This document shows positions 1 to 5,293 of a stretch of 12,296 bases of DNA, piece after piece. The notes beneath the pieces are model-generated. The model saw only the letters and a program-made list of their open reading frames with translations. It had not been told where the DNA came from and did not search any database. How positions within the stretch are numbered: the stretch's first letter is position 1; each line of letters begins with the position of its first letter. Location: positions 1-12,296 of the forward strand of contig JBLHGN010000089.1 in the NCBI GenBank assembly GCA_047616325.1, in the 5' to 3' direction. The position numbers and the translations under genes were made by a program. Origin of the DNA: JBLHGN01 sp047616325 (GTDB lineage Bacteria > Pseudomonadota > Gammaproteobacteria > Pseudomonadales > Cellvibrionaceae).

Positions 1-105
1 TTGGGGAAATTAAATTATAAAGTGAGACCGGCCACTTCGTGAATCCCGGACGTTATTTCATTCACGTTCCTATACTTTTTTCGGCCACTTAAAATGGACG
101 CCCGT
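1..105. mobile_element. Possible remnant of an IS21-like element terminus
   Basis: The 9-base motif CGGCCACTT occurs at 29-37 and again at 82-90, and GGACG follows near each copy (48-52 and 96-100). On the minus strand the copies read AAGTGGCCG. IS21-family elements carry several short repeats of this AGTGGCCG type inside their ends, so this could be the edge or a relic of one. No transposase gene (istA/istB) is in the window, and no target duplication can be seen because the window starts here. The call rests only on remembered similarity of the repeat and is weak. Confidence 0.3.
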
Positions 106-271
106 AATAGCGCTTGGTTACGGTGCAGGTATTTACGTGCATCTATTGTTGAATGGTTAAGGCAGCATCGCTGCTGTTGCATGTCGAAAGCTCAGCCTTA
201 GTAAACCTGGTTGAATGCCTGCGTTTAAAGGGCGTGGGTTTAATGCGAATTGGGATTGTTTGTGAATAATC
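106..271. other. Non-coding stretch downstream of the lytic transglycosylase gene
   Basis: No gene is supported. A small perfect inverted repeat GCAGC-ATC-GCTGC lies at 162-174. It has no T-run in the minus-strand direction, so it is not a convincing terminator for the proS operon. A short open frame on the minus strand (157-339) overlaps the end of the transglycosylase gene in another frame and looks like chance. Confidence 0.4.
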
Positions 272-883
272 CTATCGCCAATTTTTTTGCCAAGCCAATA
301 TAACCTTGTCGGGATATTTTTGTTTTCCGTAACTTCCATTGTATCTCGCTAGGGCTTCCTTCCAGTCGCCTTTTGCGACGTCGAGATAGTGTTTTAATAT
401 TGTGCACCCGTAGCGCAGGTTAGTTCTTAGGTTAATTAGGTTGTCAGACTCCCGCCCAATTTCTTTTTTCCAAAACGGCATGACTTGCATTAGCCCTTGT
501 GCGCCAGCCGACGATAGGGCGTATTGGTTGAAGTGACTTTCCACTTGAATAACCGCCAATACAAATTCAGGAGAAACTTGCGCCTCGGTCGCAGCTGAAT
601 GAATTTCTTTTAATAGCACTAAGCGTTTCTCTTCGTCTTTAACATACTTTTTAAGTACGCTGGACTTTTGTACTAACCACACTTCAGCATGGAACCTGTC
701 GTCAAAGCTATAGGCCTGGGAAATAGTTAAACGCAACTTTTCCCTCAGGGCTGGATCAACTGAATTGGGCGTATCTTTTGGCTGCTCTGAATAAGCCCGG
801 GTGGATATCAGTGCAAGCCATAGTATGGCAGCAGCGGTGCATGCTGTCGATCGCTTGTCTGTTTTATATAAAGTTCTAAGCAC
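272..883 (-). CDS. Periplasmic SLT-type lytic transglycosylase (small)
   Basis: A 203-residue exported enzyme predicted to cleave peptidoglycan between MurNAc and GlcNAc with formation of 1,6-anhydroMurNAc. The N-terminus looks like a signal peptide: basic KTDKR at 7-11, a hydrophobic stretch to about 27, and a likely cut after AYS (30-32). There is no lipobox, so a soluble periplasmic protein is expected. The SLT domain spans about 98-195: the catalytic Glu is E115 in VIQVESHFN, followed by the family signatures GAQGLMQVMP (127-136), NLRYG (155-159) and ALARYNGS (177-184). The start is GTG; an in-frame TAA at 887-889 rules out anything longer, and AAAGG lies about 12 bases upstream. It begins 18 bases after proS and is probably translated from the proS transcript. 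The family assignment is firm; the physiological role and substrate preference are not. Confidence 0.9.
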   Translation of the reverse strand: MLRTLYKTDKRSTACTAAAILWLALISTRAYSEQPKDTPNSVDPALREKLRLTISQAYSFDDRFHAEVWLVQKSSVLKKYVKDEEKRLVLLKEIHSAATEAQVSPEFVLAVIQVESHFNQYALSSAGAQGLMQVMPFWKKEIGRESDNLINLRTNLRYGCTILKHYLDVAKGDWKEALARYNGSYGKQKYPDKVILAWQKNWR

Positions 884-901
884 GTGTTAACTGAACCTTT
901 G

Positions 902-2629
902 CTAGCTGAGTTTGCTTTGTATGAATGCGATAAACGAGTCGCTGGGAATATCCTGACTGGATTCGTCGCGACGACCTTTATATTCTAGCAGCCCCAATTC
1001 GATTCCTCTGTCGCCCACCACCACACGGTGGGGAATCCCCATAAGTTCAGTGTCAGACAGCATTACACCTAGACGCATTTTGGGTTCATCCATAAACAAT
1101 ACGTCAATTCCCTCGTGGCTCATATCTTTATAGATGGCTTCACACTGTTCTTTAACCGCGTCAGATTTGTGCATGTTGATAGGAATTATCGCTACCTGAA
1201 ACGGCGCAATGTGGGCGGGCCAAATTATGCCTTTGCTGTCGTGGTTTTGTTCTATGGCAGCGGCAACCACTCGTGTTACCCCAATACCATAACAACCCAT
1301 GGTCATAATTTTATCTTTGCCGTTTTCGTCTAGCACCGAGGCGCGCATAGCTTCAGAGTACTTGGTGCCCAGTTGAAAAATGTGCCCCACCTCAATACCG
1401 CGTTTTATCTCAAGTGTGCCTTTTCCGCAGGGGCTGGCGTCACCCACTTGTACATTGCGAGTATCTTCAATGCGCAGCTCGCCGTCCCAGTTGGCGTTAA
1501 TGAAGTGGTAATCTGCTTCGTTGGCACCGCACACAAAATTAACCAGTGCGGCGGCCGAGCGGTCGACGATAAGCGGAATGTTTAGATTGAAAGGGCCAAT
1601 AGAACCTGCTTCGGTATTGAGTTCTTTTGCAATTCGTTCTTCACTTGCAAACTCTATAGGCGTGGCGATTATGTTTAGTTGGCCAATTTTTGTTTCGTTG
1701 AGTTCATGGTCTCCTCGTAAAGCTAAGGCGACTAGCGGTGGGAGTGTATCATTTTTTTCGTCGGGGTCTGCGTGCAGTCCGTGAACCACCAATGTTTTTA
1801 CGCTTTGTTTTTGGTCTATTGCTAAAAATTCGGAAACTTCTTCGATGGACTTTTTCCCCGGGGTGGCGACCTTTTTTTGTGGTTTTTTAGCTTCGGCCGA
1901 AGGCATTGGTGCAATGGCTTCGGCCAGTTCTATGTTAGCGGCAAAGTCGCTTTCTGTGCTAAACGCAATGTCGTCTTCGCCGCTTTCTGCCAACACGTGA
2001 AACTCGTGCGAAGCTGAGCCGCCGATTGAACCTGTGTCGGCAAGTACGGCGCGATAATTCAAGCCTATTCTGTTGAAAATATTGCAGTAGGCCTGATACA
2101 TTGCGTCATAGCTTTGCTGTAGAGACTCCTGCGTAACATGAAACGAGTATGCGTCTTTCATTATAAATTCTCTAGAACGCATAGCGCCGAAGCGCGGTCT
2201 GATTTCATCTCTAAATTTTGTTTGTATTTGGTAAAAACACTTGGGTAACTGCTTATAGCTGTTAATTTCGGAGCGTATGAGGTCTGTAATGACCTCTTCG
2301 TGGGTGGGGCCGAGACAGAATTCTCGCTGATGCCGGTCTTGAACGCGCATGAGCTCCGGTCCATACTGCTGCCATCGCCCAGACTGCTGCCATAGTTCAG
2401 CAGGCTGAACTATGGGCATAAGGACTTCGAGCGCTCCGGCCCTGTCCATCTCCTCTCTCACAATTGTTTCTACTTTGCGCAGCACCCGCAAACCAAGGGG
2501 TAACCAATTGTAGAGTCCCGTGGCCAATTTTCGGATCAGCCCGGCGCGCAGCATAAGTTGATGGCTTATCACCTCCGCATCGGCGGGTGTTTCTTTTTTT
2601 GTGGCGATGAGGAACTGACTGGCGCGCAT
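902..2629 (-). CDS. proS: Prolyl-tRNA synthetase, bacterial type with editing domain
   Basis: A cytoplasmic class II aminoacyl-tRNA synthetase that charges tRNA-Pro. The 575 residues match the usual bacterial-type length. Order of parts: N-terminal catalytic region with motif 1 (about 40-80), the GPTHEE loop (107-112), motif 2 around FRDEIRPRFGAMRSREF (139-155), then an inserted YbaK-like editing domain (about 225-405). Motif 3 is GCYGIGVTRVVAAA (445-458), and the C-terminal anticodon-binding domain is about 475-572. The editing domain keeps the lysine of SVKTLVV (K278), equivalent to the E. coli K279 needed to remove mischarged alanine, and the GSIGP loop (342-346). The ATG at 2629 is preceded by AAGGA at good spacing. 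It is the first gene of a two-gene minus-strand unit with the lytic transglycosylase, divergent from the HIT gene. Identification is secure. Confidence 0.98.
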   Translation of the reverse strand: MRASQFLIATKKETPADAEVISHQLMLRAGLIRKLATGLYNWLPLGLRVLRKVETIVREEMDRAGALEVLMPIVQPAELWQQSGRWQQYGPELMRVQDRHQREFCLGPTHEEVITDLIRSEINSYKQLPKCFYQIQTKFRDEIRPRFGAMRSREFIMKDAYSFHVTQESLQQSYDAMYQAYCNIFNRIGLNYRAVLADTGSIGGSASHEFHVLAESGEDDIAFSTESDFAANIELAEAIAPMPSAEAKKPQKKVATPGKKSIEEVSEFLAIDQKQSVKTLVVHGLHADPDEKNDTLPPLVALALRGDHELNETKIGQLNIIATPIEFASEERIAKELNTEAGSIGPFNLNIPLIVDRSAAALVNFVCGANEADYHFINANWDGELRIEDTRNVQVGDASPCGKGTLEIKRGIEVGHIFQLGTKYSEAMRASVLDENGKDKIMTMGCYGIGVTRVVAAAIEQNHDSKGIIWPAHIAPFQVAIIPINMHKSDAVKEQCEAIYKDMSHEGIDVLFMDEPKMRLGVMLSDTELMGIPHRVVVGDRGIELGLLEYKGRRDESSQDIPSDSFIAFIQSKLS

Positions 2630-2677
2630 GTAAATCCTTACTATTGGAATGTGATGAATATGGCAAGCAAAAGGCGT

Positions 2678-2686
2678 ATTCTAACA
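2678..2686 (-). promoter_or_regulatory. Candidate extended -10 promoter element for proS
   Basis: On the minus strand this reads TGTTAGAAT, which fits the extended -10 form TGnTATAAT with one mismatch in the hexamer. Transcription would start near 2671, giving a leader of about 40 bases before the proS ATG. No good -35 hexamer is present at 17 bases, which is tolerated in extended -10 promoters. This is a motif-only prediction. Confidence 0.35.
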
Positions 2687-2768
2687 GGCTGTAGATTAGC
2701 GTGCGTGTCATTTCTAACAAAATATACATAGTGTAAAAATGGAACACGGCTATTCTCATTTAGAGTGG

Positions 2769-2794
2769 GGCTGGCTCTCAATAGAGGGCCAGCC
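2769..2794 (+). repeat. Strong hairpin in the proS-HIT divergent intergenic region
   Basis: GGCTGGCTCTC (2769-2779) pairs with GAGGGCCAGCC (2784-2794) over 11 pairs, one of them G-U, around an AATA tetraloop in the plus-strand RNA. The G-U becomes an A-C mismatch on the minus strand, so the fold is best as plus-strand RNA. The right arm is followed by another AGCC (2795-2798), giving an alternative pairing register. There is no T-run after it, so it is not an intrinsic terminator. It lies 60 bases before the HIT start and could be part of that gene's leader. Confidence 0.6.
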
Positions 2795-2853
2795 AGCCGC
2801 TGCAAGCGTGTAGCTTGGCCGATATCACCCCAATTATTCGAAGAGGAACGCAA

Positions 2854-3318
2854 ATGTTTGTTCTCCATGATCAGCTAAAAAAAGATACTATTTCGGTGGG
2901 TCACTTTAAGCTCTGTATGGTGTTAATGCATAATGATGCCAACTATCCATGGTTGATATTGGTGCCAAAACGCTCAAATGTGAGGGAAATACATCATCTC
3001 GCTGACGACGATCAGCTTCAGCTAATTAGAGAGTCGAGTCATCTCTCGGAAGTGATGACCTCAATATTCTCCCCCACTACTATGAACATAGCTGCACTTG
3101 GTAATGTTGTGCCCCAGCTGCATGTTCACCACGTTGCTCGTTTTGAGGGGGACCTGGCCTGGCCTGGCCCGGTATGGGGTGTTCACACGGCGGGGGAGTA
3201 TGACGCAGAAGTCTTGGCGCAAAGGCTTTACAGGCTTCATTCGACTCTGGTTGGCGAAGGTTTTCAGGCTTATGGAGCGGATGACGGTGGAGGTGAGTCT
3301 GAAAGTTTTACCCCTTAG
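2854..3318 (+). CDS. HIT-family nucleotide hydrolase/transferase
   Basis: A 154-residue cytoplasmic protein of the histidine-triad superfamily, whose members hydrolyse or transfer nucleotidyl groups (for example Ap4A-type dinucleotides). The HIT signature is QLHVHHVAR (88-96) with histidines H90, H92 and H93, in the HVHH form seen in proteins of this subgroup next to proS in pseudomonads. Other conserved parts are NDANYPWLILVPKR (27-40), AALGNVV (80-86) and WPGPVWG (103-109). The frame is open further upstream to a TTG at 2815, but the ATG at 2854 is chosen because AGAGG sits 7-8 bases before it and the family begins MFxL at this point. The C-terminal ~13 residues are acidic and Gly/Ser-rich. 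It is a single-gene unit ending at the shared terminator at 3374-3403. Family is firm; the natural substrate is unknown. Confidence 0.93.
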   Translation: MFVLHDQLKKDTISVGHFKLCMVLMHNDANYPWLILVPKRSNVREIHHLADDDQLQLIRESSHLSEVMTSIFSPTTMNIAALGNVVPQLHVHHVARFEGDLAWPGPVWGVHTAGEYDAEVLAQRLYRLHSTLVGEGFQAYGADDGGGESESFTP

Positions 3319-3373
3319 GCTCAGATGTAACACTTTTTGCTTTTGTCTGTTTTCTCGATTTTCTTTTAGAATA

Positions 3374-3403
3374 AAAAAACCCGCCTATTGAAGCGGGTTT
3401 TTT
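3374..3403. terminator. Bidirectional Rho-independent terminator
   Basis: AAAAAACCCGC (3374-3384) and GCGGGTTTTTT (3393-3403) are perfect complements around an 8-base loop. Each strand has a GC stem followed by six T residues. It lies between the convergent HIT gene (plus) and HU-family gene (minus) and should end transcription of both. Confidence 0.93.
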
Positions 3404-3423
3404 ATTGATGCCGTTTGAGGTGA

Positions 3424-3855
3424 TTATTCGGCCATTTCTTTTAGTTTTTTCAGTGGGCGAATTTTTACTGCGATACTGGCTGGTTTTGCAGCAAACATCT
3501 GCTCTTCTCCCGTGAAAGGGTTGATGCCTTTACGGGCTTTTCTGGCGGGCTTTTTGGTGGTGACTACTTTAAACAGGCCCGGCATAACAAATTCGCCGCA
3601 ACCGCGTTTTGCGATATGACCTTGTACAATATCGGACAGTTCATCTAATACAGTTTGAACCTGTTTGCGTGTTAACTCGGAGTTTTCAGATATTTGAGTG
3701 ATTATTTGTGTTTTAGAGTAACGTTCTTTAATGGCAGTGATTTTTTTTACAGCAGCAGGAGCCGCCTTTTTTGCTGGAGCTTTTTTAGCCACAGTTTTTT
3801 TGGGTGCAGCCTTAGTGGGTGTAGCTTTTTTTGCGGGAGCTTTGCGTGCAGCCAT
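3424..3855 (-). CDS. HU/IHF-family DNA-binding protein with histone H1-like tail
   Basis: A 143-residue nucleoid-associated protein. Residues 1 to about 40 are almost entirely Lys, Ala, Pro and Thr with repeats of the PAKKA/APKK kind, like the tails of bacterial histone H1 analogues and AlgP. Residues about 47-137 are an HU-like domain: helical dimerisation part (YSKTQIITQISENSELTRKQ), then the beta arm with INPFTGEE (111-118), equivalent to the NPxTG turn whose proline inserts into DNA in HU/IHF. The tail would add non-specific electrostatic DNA binding, so DNA compaction is the likely role. The ATG is preceded by AGAGG at about 7-8 bases. Next to the arm, GINP replaces the usual GRNP. It has its own likely promoter (-10 at 3931-3936) and a terminator shared with the HIT gene. 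Fold is confident; specific function is inferred. Confidence 0.9.
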   Translation of the reverse strand: MAARKAPAKKATPTKAAPKKTVAKKAPAKKAAPAAVKKITAIKERYSKTQIITQISENSELTRKQVQTVLDELSDIVQGHIAKRGCGEFVMPGLFKVVTTKKPARKARKGINPFTGEEQMFAAKPASIAVKIRPLKKLKEMAE

Positions 3856-3930
3856 TTTTATGCCTCTTATTCAGTATTGTTTTGATTTTAGTGTAGTGTT
3901 TGTTGTGAGGGGGCGATAGTCGTAATCATT

Positions 3931-3936
3931 ATTATA
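3931..3936 (-). promoter_or_regulatory. Candidate -10 box for the HU-family gene
   Basis: On the minus strand this is a perfect TATAAT. Transcription would start near 3924, giving a leader of about 70 bases. No good -35 lies at 17 bases, suggesting activation by a regulator or a weak basal promoter. A palindrome is centred about 61 bases upstream of the predicted start (see 3979-3991). Confidence 0.4.
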
Positions 3937-3978
3937 GCGACGCAGCCAGCGCATATGGCTAACTCGCGTTGCTGTAAA

Positions 3979-3991
3979 TTCCACAGTGGAA
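3979..3991. promoter_or_regulatory. Palindromic site upstream of the HU-family gene, possible operator
   Basis: TTCCAC-A-GTGGAA is a perfect 6+1+6 inverted repeat flanked by AAA/AATT. Its centre (3985) falls near -61 relative to the start predicted from the TATAAT at 3931-3936, a usual place for an activator dimer. The binding protein is not recognised. Confidence 0.3.
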
Positions 3992-4767
3992 ATTAGCGCT
4001 AGATTATAGTGCGATGCAGCAAAGCAGTGAAATTCATTCTGAGCTATTCGCGCCTATGATCCCTCAAGTGTGAACACCCATTAAGTTCGGGCGTTGGCCG
4101 TATATATAGTTTATTCCAACAGCGGAGGCAACAGAAACCGCTATAAAAATAGACTTTTTTTGAATATCGTACAATTTTAGAGCGTTTCAGGCGGGGGAGT
4201 GTCAAAAGTAGGCGAATCTGCCGATAGCCTAGTTAGGCGTCAATACCTTCGAATGTGTAGGAGATTTTTTTAATCGTCTTTACTTTTGAGATAAGTGGGG
4301 CTCAGAACCAGTGTGTTCAGCCCAAATATGCCGCTTACACCTATTGGTAATATTGGGTGAAACGTCGAGTTAGGGAGCAGTAGAATTGGACAGCATGTCT
4401 AGTGTTTGTGGTGGTTATATTGATCCTTGGATATTTAAACATGATTGGGCGGTTAGGGGCTGTTTCTGGGTGCTACTGAAAGATAAGTGTTTTATTTTTT
4501 GATCGACTAGGCGTGTAGGTATCGGATTTGGTGGTGGCAGCATCTAAGTGAAATATGCACACCTCTCATGCGATAGGGTATGTGGGCGAGGCAATCTGCG
4601 TTGTATTCTGCCATTAACGTAGTTATCTGTGCCCAAAACACATTTGGTAGCACTCGGCCTCTATCCTCCAGTTCAGCTAATGCGGCTTCAAATTGGCCAT
4701 CCATGCGTGAAATGCGAGATGCAGCCTTCTTTTTTAATTATTTGTGTCTACTGGGTGATATCTCTAC
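3992..4767. other. Long gene-poor stretch with scattered small inverted repeats
   Basis: No convincing gene lies here. Visible structure on the plus strand: AGCGG/CCGCT at 4121-4142; GCCT-AGTT-AGGC near 4227-4238; and a better hairpin at 4298-4323, where GGGCT pairs with AGCCC and GAAC with GTTC around a 6-base loop with a two-base bulge. Short direct copies of TATTGG lie near 4343-4357. T-runs occur at 4154-4161 and 4264-4271, but none follows a stem closely enough to be a good terminator. An unrecognised minus-strand frame (4507-4704) is listed separately. A structured RNA is possible but no known family was recognised. Confidence 0.45.
4507..4704 (-). pseudogene. Unrecognised 65-codon frame, possibly a decayed gene or small protein
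   Basis: I do not recognise this protein. The first half reads like a real amphipathic sequence (MDGQFEAALAELEDRGRV, then LPNVFWAQITTLMAEYN), while the second half is Cys/His-rich and looks random. The reading frame extends upstream without a stop to 4737, adding KKKAASRISR before the ATG, but there is no start codon of good quality and no ribosome binding site before the ATG. This fits a fragment of an older coding sequence whose beginning and end are lost; a chance open frame is equally possible. Confidence 0.2.
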
Positions 4768-4796
4768 TTCATGTAAGTTCAACACTGAGGTATAAT
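4768..4796 (+). promoter_or_regulatory. Candidate sigma70 promoter for the FmdB-aspS operon
   Basis: A perfect -10 TATAAT (4791-4796) has a weak -35 TTCATG (4768-4773) at the ideal 17-base spacing. The start would be near 4803, leaving a leader of about 155 bases before the zinc ribbon gene. The same bases could also be read as GAGG-TATA-ATG, a ribosome binding site with a start codon (see findings). Confidence 0.45.
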
Positions 4797-4957
4797 GCTT
4801 CGCCATTTTTCTGGTTGGTTTTTGGTCAGGTTGGGCGGAGTGCCCACTGATTTATTAAGCCAATTATTAGGGTTTCTGAGCTGGGTTTGTTCAGTTCGTG
4901 GCGTATTTGCTGTGGTAATGACATTGGCGAGAGATCTGAATATAGTCGAGGTAATAA

Positions 4958-5266
4958 ATGCCGATTTACGAATATAAGTGTGAAGCCTGTGGTCACGGTT
5001 TAGAGGCCTTGCAAAAAATTGGTGATGCCTCTTTGACCGAGTGTCCCTCATGTGGGCAATCAAGTTTGAAGAAAAAAGTATCTGCCGCCGCTTTTAGATT
5101 AAAGGGTGGCGGTTGGTATGAAACCGATTTTAAATCGGGAACCAAAAAAAATCTTGCTTCAGGGGATAAAAGCACTTCCGCCGATGAATCTAGTGGCGGT
5201 AAGTCATCTGCACCGAATGTCAGTGCATCGGCACCGGCGGCAGCATCAAGTACTAAATCTGAATAA
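4958..5266 (+). CDS. FmdB-family zinc ribbon protein
   Basis: A 102-residue cytoplasmic protein. The N-terminal FmdB-type zinc ribbon begins with the typical MPIYEYKC and holds two metal-binding pairs: C8/C11 (CEAC) and C29/C32 (CPSC). A short conserved region follows with FRLKGGGWYETDF (46-58). The last ~40 residues are Ser/Ala/Lys/Gly-rich and probably disordered. The family was named as a putative regulatory protein and its biochemical role is not settled. GAGG sits 6 bases before the ATG. It lies 27 bases upstream of aspS, a placement common in gammaproteobacteria, so co-transcription is likely. Family is firm, function unknown. Confidence 0.92.
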   Translation: MPIYEYKCEACGHGLEALQKIGDASLTECPSCGQSSLKKKVSAAAFRLKGGGWYETDFKSGTKKNLASGDKSTSADESSGGKSSAPNVSASAPAAASSTKSE

Positions 5267-5293
5267 GCTAAATAACGAACATAGGAAATTGAC

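Noticed and set aside
157..339. Minus-strand 60-codon frame at the end of the lytic transglycosylase
   Set aside because: It overlaps the real gene in another frame and its sequence has no recognisable pattern; only its start region looks ordered because it reads the conserved gene out of frame.
1115..1784. Several plus-strand open frames of 70-87 codons opposite proS
   Set aside because: They lie wholly antisense to the strongly conserved proS coding sequence, have no recognisable domains, and are explained by codon bias of the true gene.
2815..2853. Longer HIT protein starting at TTG 2815
   Set aside because: It adds 13 residues not seen at the start of this family and has no ribosome binding site, whereas ATG 2854 has AGAGG at proper spacing.
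4797..4957. T-box or amino-acid attenuator in the aspS operon leader
   Set aside because: No T-box sequence, specifier loop or terminator/antiterminator pair was found, and T-boxes are not expected in gammaproteobacteria.
4779..5063. Minus-strand 94-codon frame opposite the FmdB gene start
   Set aside because: It is antisense to the zinc ribbon gene and its promoter and has no protein-like features.
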